Source of the DNA: Fagopyrum homotropicum | Taxonomy: Eukaryota; Streptophyta; Magnoliopsida; Caryophyllales; Polygonaceae | NCBI GenBank assembly: GCA_033239125.1 | Contig: BSWB01000005.1 | Location: forward strand, 113,274,494 to 113,338,493 | Length of the DNA: 64,000 bases | Direction of reading: 5' to 3' | Part shown: positions 34,729-45,924 of the stretch, piece by piece | Layout of the letters: every line of letters starts with the position of its first letter | Position numbering within the stretch: position 1 is the stretch's first letter | The notes under the pieces: model-generated | What the model saw: only the letters and a program-made list of their open reading frames with translations | What the model was told of the DNA's origin: nothing | Databases searched by the model: none | Translations under genes and position numbers: made by a program

Positions 34729-35939
34729 CGAAGCTAAAACGTTCTTCTTCAATTTTTCAGCAACTTTTGGTGTGATGCCATTTAGTGGCCATTTTAGTAT
34801 CTCTTCTTGCTTCAACACATATCTCACCATGTGTGTTATTCGGATACCTAAAATGGACAAACAAATTTAGGAAGTAGTCAAAAAATCAGAAAAGAGAATA
34901 CTACTCTATAGAGTTAATTGGAGAACAGTATAGAAGGCTCAAGTATGTTTTAAGCCATTTCTAACCTTCAAGTAGACTCAACACCAGCCCATTTTTGTCT
35001 ACACCAACATTATTGTTGAATGATTCGACAAAGTTACTCGAGTTTTCATCACAACATAATGTATGATCAAACTTGTGTCGGACCCACTGTTCTATTTTCC
35101 TCCCTCCTGTAACCATTTAACAACTCCAAATCCCCCTTCCTTTTGCATCATCTTTATAGCCTTATTGAACGTGAACTCAGAGAATGCTTTTCAACATTCC
35201 CAAAATAATGAATGCATTCGGCGTCCAGGATATTTCTTTTTGGAATTTGAGCACAAGTGTCTACAACAAAGGCATCGGTTCACACCGACCCAACTAACAT
35301 CTAGTGTTGGTTCAATACCCTGAAAATAGAAAAATGAAATGTTAATATCTATAAATCTTAGCTAAAAAAACTGGGTAAATACATGAAGGGTTGGTTCATA
35401 TACCTTTTGCCTGTCTGATATTATAGTCAAATTCTATCATTCATCGTCATTCAAAGCATCTTTTAATTGTGAAAAAATTGAAACTATGTGCTCTTGCTCT
35501 CATTTCATACACACCATATGCTAAGGGAAAAATAGTTTGTTTCCATCCAAAGCTATTGCGGACAATAAAACTCCCCCATAATTTTCCTTTAAATGACAAC
35601 CATCAACCCCAATTAATCCTCTACATCCTTTAAAACCATCAATCATCGGGTTTAGGAAAACAAATATATTCTTGAATTGAATAGGCTTCTCTGGAAGTTC
35701 TTCAATAACTTTTCAAGCACAATGGACCTTATAACCATAGTTGGTACTTTTTAGAACCTCGCAATAAGTCGATAAATTAGAATATGAAGTATCATGGCTT
35801 CCTTGAATCTCCTCCAAGCACAAACTTCTTGCTTTATAAGTTTTGTTATCCTTAAAATCACACCATATTTTGACTTCAAAAGCTCATTTATGGTCTTTCC
35901 GGGAATATTTGTATTCAATCTCACATCTTCAATGATCTT
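34729..35939 (-). pseudogene. MULE transposase, catalytic core
   Basis: Reading leftward from 35939: a mudrA-type region (NIPGKTINELLKSKYGV, KARSLCLEEIQGSHDTSYSNL) leads into GLIGVDGCHLKGNYGGVLL, which holds the first catalytic Asp of the MULE DDE domain. The IISDRQKG block with the second Asp lies at about 35404-35425, just before a donor AAG|GTATAT. An acceptor 'tctattttcag' at about 35321 leads to GIEPTLDVSWVGVNRCLCCRHL and KYPGRR. Downstream are VESFNNNVGVDKNG and WPLNGITPKVAEKLKKNVLASR. In-frame stops (for example at about 35715 and 35433) show it is dead. It is interrupted at both ends by solo LTRs. Confidence 0.88.
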
Positions 35940-38883
35940 TGTAACACTCCAAATTCTCAGAACTCGGGGAGCTACTGGTTAGGACCTCACAATGGGTTCC
36001 GACCTTAGTTTGACAACAATTTTACTAGGATCTTACAACAAGGCACAAAAGTATTAAAACATTTGAAAACTTTAAACAATATATACATGAAGGATATGTA
36101 TTAGCCTTACAAAGAAACGGTACTAAAACGACGCATATAAAGAACATAAGACAACCTCGCCCCCAACTAAAAGAGTACGTGGACCCGGCTGACCATTTCC
36201 TCCGGATCTCTCTACAACTGTCTTAACCTGCAAGGCATCTACAAGCGGTATAAAACCGTTAGCTAACATTCTATGCATAAGTATAAAGGTAAAAGCACAA
36301 ACACACAACATACACAATCAACATGCAACAATCAATCCTTTTATTATCTTTAATTAGGTGATATATCATTACTAATGATACTTATTTTGTGACACGAGGG
36401 ATTCTCAAACCTCGCCCCTGTCCCCGTTTACCAACGCGGAATGGTACTAATGCATTTGACTGTCTACCGGACTGGGCTGGTCGCAGGGAACCTCCTAGAC
36501 TCTCGCAAGAGCTAGGCAGATGATGTCACGACCTGTTATCATACACTTGGGTCCATTACACAATATACTAAAGTCGGCCTATTCCGGTTTCGTTATTTAT
36601 CTTAACTAGCAAACACCACTCATACACATCACACACATGCAAGAAGGCAGCTAAGTAAGTCCGTGGACCTACCTGAATCAGATCTCGACTTTCTAATTTG
36701 CAAATCGATCTGTACAGTAGGAATTCACTGGCCTGCCAAAGGAGGCAAGTGTGTTAGCACACTTTCTAGGTGATTAGAAGTCTAAGACTTCTAAGATAGT
36801 AGGTCTTAATAGAACGGAATTGATTACAGTATTAATTTATGGTAAAATGACTATTTTACCCTTGGTCCCGAAACTTTTAAAAATTCTATAATTTATATCT
36901 GAACTCTTATTTGAGACTAAAATGTTATATTCTAACTCATAAAGATGAGTTTGGTTACAAACTGGCAATTTACACATTCTTCTTATTTTCTGAAAGGTCA
37001 TTAAGATCCAACTTCGGCTTCAAATATAAAACTCGAATAAATTTATAAATTTCCGAAATAATTTCTTAGGTCCTCTATGATATCCCATCTACTCATAGGA
37101 GAAAGAATTTCTTAAAACTGTTAAAGCATCACTTCTACAAAAATTTCTAAAGTTGGTTACAACACTTAACAAACAACACACTGTCTTAACTTTGAAAAAT
37201 CATAACTCCTAAACTACTCGCTGGATTTATCCCAAATTTTGATATGTTCTACTATAAAATCTTATCTATAATATATCCAAAATTCAGCCGCAAAGAAGAT
37301 CAAAATCCTATTTAAAACTATCTCACAAAACCGAATTTCAGCACAACAGAAAAACTGCTTACGACTCAATCTTTGAAAAATCATAAATCCCAAACCACTC
37401 GCTGGATTCCTCTCAAATTTTAATATGTTCTACAAAAATATGTCAACTATATCATATCCAAAATTCAAGCCCAACGGAGATCAAGAGCTTATTCAAAACC
37501 ATCTCATAAAACATCATCACTTGCTGTTTTCCCCAACACTCAGCACATATATAAAAACTACATGAGGCGTCAACTTTGGAACACCATAACTCTCAAACCG
37601 TAACTCCGATTCCTCTCAAATTTTAGTATGTTATACTATACAATATCAACTAAAACATATCCGAAAATCAGCAGTAAAGGTGGAGTCTAACCTACCCAAA
37701 ACTGGAGTCAAAGTTGACTGTTCTTCATAGTTTCTGGAATTCAAACTGAACGTGCAAATGGTCCAAGGTTCGGAACTCACCTCTTTCGTTTTGTACCAAG
37801 GTAGGGAAAGTCACAAGCTGCAAGTTTGATTCTCTGTACATGACAAAACCGTGATCTAAATCTTCCTTCATGTACAACTATAGAGAGAAGGGACGAATGG
37901 TTTGATCTCTTATCAAAGGAGGGCTGTAGAGGGTTGCTACTGTTGTCAAGGGTGTAGGGAAGTTTCTGATTGTCACCACAGGAGGGGAAAGGAGATGCGA
38001 AGACTCGCCACTGCTGCACTCGTCTACTGGCTGTGCAGAAGGGAGGCATCGAAGCTGTGCACGAAGAGGAGCACTCTCTCCCGGCTTCTGCTTGCTGTGT
38101 GCGACCAAAGAGAAGAAGGGAGGGCCAGAGATCTTCACTGGCTGCACTTTCGCCGGGCTATGTCCAAAGGGGAGGGGTAGAGATGGCTAAAGGCGCCGGC
38201 TAGGGTTCCTGTGGATGGAAGGGGAAGAGCGATTGGTGGGAGCGTTACGCAGGGATCTTCTTTTGCTCCATCTCAGCGTACGTAAGGGAGAAGCAGCAGG
38301 TTCGTTGGGCCGACTCTCGACGGGCCTATTGGCTGGAGTGTACAAGAAGTCCGGTTGGATGCAAGCAAGAGAGGTGGGTTGGCATTTGTGTGGGCTGCAG
38401 CAAGGAAATTAAAAGAGATGGGCTTAAACAAGAGGAATAAAAATATAAGTTGAGTTTGTCAAGGCTTTGTCACAGCCTTGTCAAAACGTGTCATGGTTTT
38501 GTCCAGCCCATGCATGGCTTTGTCACAGAGTTGTCGGGCTTCGTCATGACCTCGTCTAAGCTCTGTCATGGTCTCATCACAGATTTGTCACAGTCTCATC
38601 TCAGCCTTGTCATGATCTCGTCTAAAGTCGTCGTTAAGGATTAATTATAAGAATTAGGGTTTGATATAATTCTATCATTTTATGTGAATTAAATTCTACA
38701 TAAAATGATAAATAATTTTAAGAATTATGGTTTGATATAATTCTATCATTTTATGTGAATTAAATTCTACATAAAATGATAAAATTTGTGAAGAAATAAA
38801 TACTAGATAGAATGGGAACCGTCAACGGCTCGAAGTCCGAATTGATTCGGAATTAAACGGAAATAAAAATTCCGGATCTTACA
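35940..38883 (+). mobile_element. Solo LTR, TGTAACACC family, inside the MULE transposase
   Basis: Starts TGTAACACTCCAAATTC and ends CCGGATCTTACA, flanked by ATCTT at 35935-35939 and 38884-38888. 2944 bp, the longest copy here. Relatives match in the first ~110 bp. Near the 3' end, 38449-38630 repeats words such as TTTGTCACAGCCTTGTCA and GTCATG..TCGTC. A 71-bp tandem duplication follows. Open frames around 37777-38412 match nothing I recognise. Confidence 0.9.
38649..38790. repeat. 71-bp tandem duplication in solo LTR
   Basis: Two copies of a 71-bp unit. Each contains the inverted repeat ATCATTTTATGT...ACATAAAATGAT (12-bp arms). Confidence 0.9.
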
Positions 38884-40067
38884 ATCTTCTCAACTACCCA
38901 ATACTTGGTTTCCATAGGATTAAACTCCTTTAGCCTTGTGCAAGTATGTTCACCATCCAATTTCTTTATAGCTCAAGTGTATCCGTCTGTTAATCTAGAA
39001 GCATGAAGACTCCATCCACAACTTGCGTTCACACAAGAAACTATAAGCATTTTAGTATCTGATTTTAGAGTGACGACTGCAACTCCTTCTTGGATACAAA
39101 AATCCCTCAAAACATGAGACGAATGTTCCTTGTCGAAGAAAATTATCCATAGCATAATCTTAATCAGTCCAAACTGATTATCGGTATGAAACTCATCATT
39201 CTTATATAATCTGTCAAAGTATGCATCTTTATCCACCTCCCATTCACTGGATTTTTCAAGAACATAGTCATCATCAACATAAAGCAAAGAAGGCTCATCT
39301 TCGTCAAATAATCCATCGTCCCAGCCGGCTGAATCCCCATCTGAACTATCTAATGGGTCATATTCATCATCATCAATATCAAAATCATCAACTCCACTTA
39401 GCAAGTTGTCCCGGAATTGTCAAAATTCCCCGTGTTCTACTAATGCTACTAGAGATCGGTGGAGTTCGGTTCACAAAGTTGTTTCCAACCGGAACATGGA
39501 TCCCTTTTCTTCTTGCAAATGTAGAGGGAATCCTATTTGATGGCAAAGTCCAAGATCTGATATTCATTTGTAAAGTATCCCTTGTTCCGTCACTAAGATG
39601 CATATGAGGGACATTAAAAGATACCGCTCTACTTGGTGGAGGTAGCTGATATGTTGGTGGGGGTAGTATAGGTTGTGTTTCATCCATGAATCCCATGGAT
39701 GGGATATTCTGCTGAGAAAACATAAAAATGGTATCATTGGATGACATCTTTTATTCAAGCAAAGTCCTTGCCAATTGTAAACTCTCACATGGTTTATCCG
39801 CCGAACCAATGGTAACTTTCAACTCCTTTTCATCGTAATATAATTTCAACAACTCCAACAAATCGCAATATTTCTCCAATTTATGACTTTTAGACTTGTA
39901 CACATACAACATACTTGGGTTTTCCGGAAGAGTGAAACCCTTTTTGCAGCCCCCTCTAGTAACGCAATGTAGATATCCAACATGTTGCATATATCAATAT
40001 CTTCGACCTCTACATCCAAGTACCAATCCATATTCCAACGTAGTATCAACACCTTTTTATCTCCCAT
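38884..40067 (-). pseudogene. MULE transposase, N-terminal part
   Basis: The ATG at 40067 (MGDKKVLILRWN) follows acceptor-like 'tttctgttag' near the inner end of the right TIR. The frame shifts near 39985 and continues as the segment 39751-39990 (GCKKGFTLPENPSMLYVYK), then 39388-39747, then an acidic stretch and the MuDR-type DNA-binding domain (FHTDNQFGL, IQEGVAVVTLKSDTKMLIVSCVNASCGWSLHASRL) at 38973-39270. It continues in frame past a stop into the TRLKEFNPMETKYWVVEKI block that abuts the solo LTR at 38883. At least two frameshifts and one stop are present. Confidence 0.85.
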
Positions 40068-40089
40068 CGTTGGCTAACAGAAACTGAGC

Positions 40090-41307
40090 ACAACCTAATG
40101 CATACATGGTAAAATTGTTTTACATTTTTGAATTTACAAAACCACATCAAGCAGAAGTTTATTTACATATATTTGACATAGGAAAGTTTAGCATTTAACC
40201 ATGGAAAGTTTAATTACAACGTAATTATGCCTCTAATATGATAAGGAAAAAACACAATGAGTTAATAAATTCATACGGCACACACTAGTTCACCATACCA
40301 AAGCACATAAAACTGAATGATATAGTGCAAGGGAAAACACATGAAAAGGATGCCACTATTGACTAAAAGAAAACTCAGCTTACCTTCTACCTTTGAAACC
40401 AAGCATTTTTAGAAGATTTAGAAAAGATATGTCAATGCAAGAGTATAGTTATAGTATCATAAAGCAACAAAGAAGCATGATATAGTGCAAGGGAAAACAA
40501 CAATTGTTTACAAATCTAACCAATAGCAATATGTTATATATACTACATCAATAAACTGCTATCATATACAACAAATTTAAAGCTTTATTAAAACAGCAAA
40601 AAAAATCAGCAAATCTAAAGCAAAGTCGAATACAAACCCTAAAATCTAACTCAAACTAAGCAGTTCAGATGCACATTGCAATTGTTGAAAATATCTAAAC
40701 ATCGGTAAAATGTTGTCATATGTGTTTCTCCTATTCCTTCCAACAAGAGTACACTTGCTGATTTTAGGGTTTTTTTGGCTGACCAAACTGAGAGTTGGAT
40801 CGAAGATGCACAACAACACACAATTGCAGAAATAGAATAGTGGATTGAGAGAAAACCACAATCGAATAAAAACACCAGTAAACAATCCTTTACAAACCCT
40901 AAAATCAAAAAAACCCTAAAAATTTATACTCTTACCTGAGGTGACGACATAAGCGGTGGTGACGAGAATATCTGGCGGTGACAAGGGGAGTAAGAGATGA
41001 CGATGAGAGTCGGAGTCGAAGTCGGCGGTGACGAAGAGTTCTATCATGTGTCGACATGCGAGAGAGTTGTTCAGTTCAGTTCTTTCTTTCTTTTCTTTTT
41101 TTATTTTACATTAAAAATGAGAACATAATTTAATTTACCTTTTTTCTCAAATTTTTACTTAACAAATGTGCTAAATTTGACGGAAAATTTAACAAAGGGT
41201 ACAAAGAGGAAAATATCCAAATCTTGAGGGTACCGAGAGGAATTTTGAAACTTAGTGGATACCAAGAGAAAAAGTCAAAACCTCGATGGTACCAAGAGGA
41301 AAAATTC
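40090..41307 (-). repeat. MULE right TIR
   Basis: The inverted partner of 2150-2641 plus 27075-28050. Total inverted homology is about 1.2 kb, with internal indels. The donor CTCAG|GTAAGAGT lies at 40940-40928 (minus strand), so the TIR likely provides promoter and a non-coding first exon for the transposase. Confidence 0.88.
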
Positions 41308-41316
41308 TAGTTATTA
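41308..41316. repeat. MULE target-site duplication, right copy
   Basis: TAGTTATTA, identical to 2141-2149. Confidence 0.92.
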
Positions 41317-42330
41317 TTTTAGAACTAGAAACTTGTTTTGGAGCTGAATTGGACGGAATTTTGGATCAATCAAGAGAAATTTTTGGTGTTCATCATTGTT
41401 CTTGCTAGTTCTTCACTATTTAAATTTGTTTTGGTCATAACTTTTGATTGGTAAGGCCAAATTCGTCCATTGTTCTTTCTAATTCTCTATTTTCTTGTAT
41501 ATTTTCCTCCTATGACATTTGTTTCTATTGTTATTTTGTCCTCATTTACGATGAGTGGGTAGCTCTCTATCTAGATTTTGGGGTATAAATTCTCAAATCA
41601 TGCTAGATTAGTATTGCTTTTGTGTTTATTCTTGATATGAAGAGAACGTAAGCATCATGCTAATTTTATCTCAATGTTGGTGGTTTAGACTTTCATTAGC
41701 TTAAATCATTGTATTCTTCCATGCATGAACGAGTGATTTCTAGATTAATCATTGAAGTTGAGATTTACAAGGTAAAATAAGGATGATTATACAATGTTTA
41801 GATACCTATCATGCTAGAGTAGAATTGATTGGGGCCGAAAGGATGATTGAGTCTTCTAGTGATGTTTTATCCAAGTTGTTATTATACTAGATAATGTATG
41901 TAAATTTTAAACACAATGTGATGCTTATTTTGTCTAGTATGATCATAATTGTGAGTAAGCTTAATCAATTAGGTAGTGGCTTGACCATAACATAACTTGA
42001 TTGACAAAAATTAAAGTTATCCTATGCTTCAAAAGAGGATTAGAATGTTTAGATAAAACTCACCTAATTACATGTTACCCTTCATTGATTTTTTAATATT
42101 ACTTCTCAAGCATGTTAACTAGTTGTGGTCTGGAGGATTAGCCTCAAACCTAGTGTTTTATCATGTATTTGATACTTGTGTGTTACTTGCTTTCGGTTAC
42201 TCATTTCACCCAAAGATTTGATCCATGGATCACCTTTTTCCTTTTCTTTTACACACTTGAACTTGATGAAAACATCATATAGATACATTGACAATGACCG
42301 TGCACTTGCAGAAATATGTGATTTTTGAGT
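41317..42330 (+). repeat. Right half of the old LTR-like sequence split by the MULE
   Basis: No gene. T-rich text with 'gatgagtgggtagctctctatctag', 'ggggtataaattctc' and a final 'ccgtgcacttgcagaaat' resembles the R/U5 part and end of Tat/Athila LTRs. It continues the sequence interrupted at 2140. No primer site follows, so this is a remnant. Confidence 0.4.
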
Positions 42331-42362
42331 ATCCACCAATCTTATATCAAATATTCAAAGAG

Positions 42363-44328
42363 TAGGCGATGGAAACTAGAAAATTATTGGATTTCCAATC
42401 ACAAGAGTGGGATCAATCATCCATTTCCTTGATTTTTACAAATGATATGATAATCTTTGTCAAAAATACAATCCCATTGTGCAACCAACTAAAACAAGTG
42501 CTCGAAAACTCTATCAAATTATTGTCAAATCTCGGGACAAAAAGTGAATTATCAAAATTAGCTTGTCAAACCATGAGTAATATTGATTACTAAGCTAAAA
42601 GAACGCTACAACGGCTACTTGGCATCTCCTTAAGTACATACCTATAAAATAACCTAAGGTGTCCTATTATCAATGGACGAATAAACAACTACTTTTGAGG
42701 TGTTATCGCAAGATCTAGACAACAACTAACTAAACAGAAAGCGGCAGTGTTTTCCCAAGAAGGTAGAAAATCCTTATCAAAGCCAATATGAACGTAAAAC
42801 CCGACTTCATCATGCAAAGTTTCATGAAAATGGATGAACCAAATAATATTTGGGCTAAGGTATTTGAGGAGAAATATCTAAAAGGAAGTCGCTTAGGGTG
42901 CTACAAAATTGGGAAAACACATCATGACAATGGTAAAGACTAATGAGCCTACGTCCGCAGTTTGAAAAAGGTTTTAGGTGGAACGTTGGGGATGGAAAAC
43001 GATCAAATTGTGGAAAGATCCTTGGATTTTTAGAACAACCACTTGGGTGAGTATTATACCTCTAACAAAAATTTAACAAATGAGGATGATACAATAAGCT
43101 CTCTTATTATAAATGGAAAACGGTTCTATGCTAAAATAAACAATCTCCTTGATCCCTTGCTTTGGCATGACATAGTAAAAAAGATCCTTAGCTACCCATT
43201 ACCCATATGCAACGTTCGAGACAAATTATATTAGGCTCCTAGTGAAAAGGGTTGGTTCTCTACCAAAATTGCCTTAGAACTAAGCCACAAATCAAAAGGA
43301 ATATCTCAATGGGACAAATCTTGGATTTTGAGCCTGGATATAATGTCAAAAATTAAAATTTCATCTAAAATTGTCAACATATGGACTCTCAACAAAAGAA
43401 AACCTTAAAAAACAAAAAAAGTTCTTGTACCCATTAATTGGGTCTTATGTTAGGATCCTTGTGAAAGTGCAAAACACATATTCCTCAAATGCCCATTCAC
43501 AATCGACAACATAAGTAGTGACAAAATCCAAGACTATCTAGTGAATGCAAACTCAATTGGGAAAAAAAATAACAAAAATCATATCTCTCATGCATAATAA
43601 ATTTGAGGATAAGACGATGATACACATGATCGTTACATGGTGGAATATTTGACACATGAGAAATCAAAATATCATTTGTAATAAAACTTTAACTTATATG
43701 AAACAACCGGTTATTAGACAAATTCATGAATCAAACGTATCAAACCCAAACAACACTGCCAAAAAGGCAATTATAACGCAACTGAGGAAAAATAGAATGA
43801 TTCATTGGTCAAAACCAATGACGGGAAGTGTAAAAAACAACTTCGACGGCTCTAAACGAAGCAACGTCCGGTGTGCCTTTGGCTACATCTTGAGGGATCG
43901 CAATGCATCAACAATTGCATACAAATATGGACAGTGTGGATTCACAAATGTCTTGCATGCGGAAGCATCTACTATTAGGAAATGACTACTTAGAGCAAGA
44001 GAAAAGAAAATTCAACATATTTAAATTGAAGGAGATAATCTCAAGATTATCAACTCAATAAAAAATATTTTAAAGTCCCATGGAAAATCGACCTTATTAT
44101 CTCAGACATTTCTATTCTTTTGTCTGATTTCAGACAGGTTCATATCCACCATATATTCAGGGAAGTCAACGACGTTGCAGATAAGTTAGCGACATTAGGA
44201 CATGATAGTCCCTCAGCCGGAGTAATATCCCCACGTGAAGTCGATATCCTTATCCACAAAGATGTTATAGGATGGTCTACCAATAGATGGTAATCATGCC
44301 TAATTACTTACCTTTCTATTAAAAAAAA
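42363..44328 (+). pseudogene. Degenerate L1-type LINE, 3' half
   Basis: In order: a reverse-transcriptase fragment (ISLIFTNDMIIFVKNTIPLCNQ; the usual ADD is TND) at 42369-42593; a zf-RVT region (LLWHDIVKKILSYPLPICNVRDKL, KGWFSTKIALELS, CESAKHIFLKCPF) at about 43040-43500; and an RNase H-like domain (VKNNFDGSKRSNVRCAFGYILRDRNAS, NVLHAEASTIRK, then IEGDNLKIINSI) at about 43800-44100. Many stops and frameshifts separate them. A run of eight A at 44321-44328 may be the LINE tail. The upstream endonuclease region is missing. Confidence 0.8.
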
Positions 44329-44344
44329 TTATCATCAGCTTCTT

Positions 44345-45670
44345 TGGACTAGGAGTGTAATACGAGCTCCTCGAGCCAAGCTCATGCATGTTTAGATTTG
44401 GCTCATTTCTAAACGAGTCGATCCGAACCCACTTTTTTTACGAGCTTTAAATCTTGATCAGATTCGGCTCGTGAGCCATATTCGAAGCTCGGGCTTGACC
44501 TAGACGAGCCGTATCAAGCTCGTTTAGGCTCGTTTGAGCTCGTTCAAACTCGCTCAAGCTTGTTCAGTCTCGTTTGAGCATGAACTCTCTTTTTTTTTTC
44601 CCTTCCAATTTTTCAAACCTGCATTACATTCAAACATCTAATATGAAGAAAAACAACATACATATTTAATTTCAGTTACATTCAACTTTACATTACAAAT
44701 CATGTCCAACTTCAAAACAAAATTAAAAAAATCTCTATTGTCATGAAAATTAAAGAAAATTGTATGCAATAATTTTATATGAGAAACTACTGACCTCAAT
44801 CACTTGCTATCATTACTCTTCAGTTGTTTGTTGAGGTCTATCCTTCAGTTGTTTGTTGAGGTCTATCCTCTAGAGATACTAAATTGGATCCGTAATCGAT
44901 TTCTAGTCCTAATTCCCTAATAATATGATTTCTAAAGCAATCAACAGAAAGAAACATCAAATAAAAGCTATTCACTTGGTAAGGAGAATGAAACTATACA
45001 AAGGAGATGTGGATAATAAGGTGACTGAAGAAGTTGTAGTTTCAACTATTGAGAAGCCGTAGTCACCGGTGGGAGAAGCCCTAACGTTGACCTAACTATG
45101 CAGACAAACTATAGCTTGCAATAAGCAATAAATGAGGAGATGTGGTGTGTGGAGAAGGAGACTGAATAGTTGGAGACATGAAGAATGAATTAATGTAAAT
45201 AACTCGAGAGAAAGAAGAAAGATTCGAGATAGGGTTGTAGCAACTATCATCATGAAGGTGGAGCAGATTCCGATATCAGGTGTAGGCGGAGAAACCGTCT
45301 TTGCCGTCGAGAAGCAGGAACCCTCGTATGCCGCCGAGAAGCTGGAACCCTTCTTCACATTCGCCCACTCGCCCATCTATCGTCCCAGGAAATCGAGAGG
45401 TAGGTTGAAAACTTGAAATAAAATAGTCGCCCGTCGGTACCATATTCCCAAATCTCATATATCATTTAGGGTAATTTTACAATTCCTGTAATTTCAGATG
45501 AGCGACTCACTATAGCTCGTATCAGCTCGGGCTCGTGGCGAACCTATTATCAAGCTCGTATTCTACTGGTGTTGTAATATGAACGAGCCGAGCCTGCTCG
45601 TCTCAAATTAGAGAGCTACTTTAAACCGGGTCAAATTTTGCGAGCTTTAGAATGAAGCTTACCTCTATTT
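44345..45670. mobile_element. GAGCTCG-rich repeat element, probably a non-autonomous DNA transposon
   Basis: Both ends (44350-44590 and 45485-45670) are dense in GAGCTCG/CGAGCC words of both orientations ('aagctcgtttaggctcgtttgagctcg', 'gctcgtatcagctcgggctcgtgg'), which is typical of subterminal repeats of hAT-like plant elements. A similar start, 'ctaggagtgtaatacgagc' at about 44350, recurs as 'ctactggtgttgtaatatgaacgagcc' at about 45565. No transposase is visible. A leftward open frame at 45092-45458 matches nothing I know. Exact borders are unclear. Confidence 0.45.
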
Positions 45671-45924
45671 ATGGGCTGAAACTTGACTCGGCCTGCATTC
45701 CAAATTTGAGCCGTTGAGGTCCAATTTAAAGTATCCGACCCATAAGGAGAAAATGGATATTCCATTCGGACCCTGTGAAGATTCCCCATACCACCGGTTG
45801 ATCGTCCGTACCCGCAACCTGAATCGTGCATCCCACACCTCCAGAAAAATACTCTCCTCTCCCTCAGCGGCCTCTCAAAACTCTCCATTGTTTATTTGCT
45901 CCTTCCTTCTTTCAGGTGAGATCC

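Larger units (their letters stand above)
2150..41307 (-). mobile_element. Mutator-like DNA transposon (MULE), expanded to 39 kb by nested insertions
   Basis: The ends are GGATTTCTCCTCTTGG on the left and, inverted, GAATTTTTCCTCTTGG on the right, flanked by the 9-bp duplication TAGTTATTA. Inverted homology between the ends continues inward for more than 1 kb. The interior holds a broken mudrA-like transposase gene on the minus strand (40067 down to about 32071) and a GRF zinc-finger gene on the plus strand (28056-28487), arranged convergently. Four LTR elements have inserted: 2642-27074, 29846-31855, 33136-34723 and 35940-38883. Subtracting these and one copy of each TSD leaves about 8.2 kb. 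The copy cannot be active, because its transposase carries stops, frameshifts and insertions. Confidence 0.93.

Noticed and set aside
37777..38412. Several 60-90-codon frames on both strands
   Set aside because: They are inside a solo LTR with no domain and overlap each other.
45092..45458. Leftward 94- and 60-codon frames inside the GAGCTCG element
   Set aside because: No recognisable family, overlapping frames and no splice context. Not enough to call a gene.
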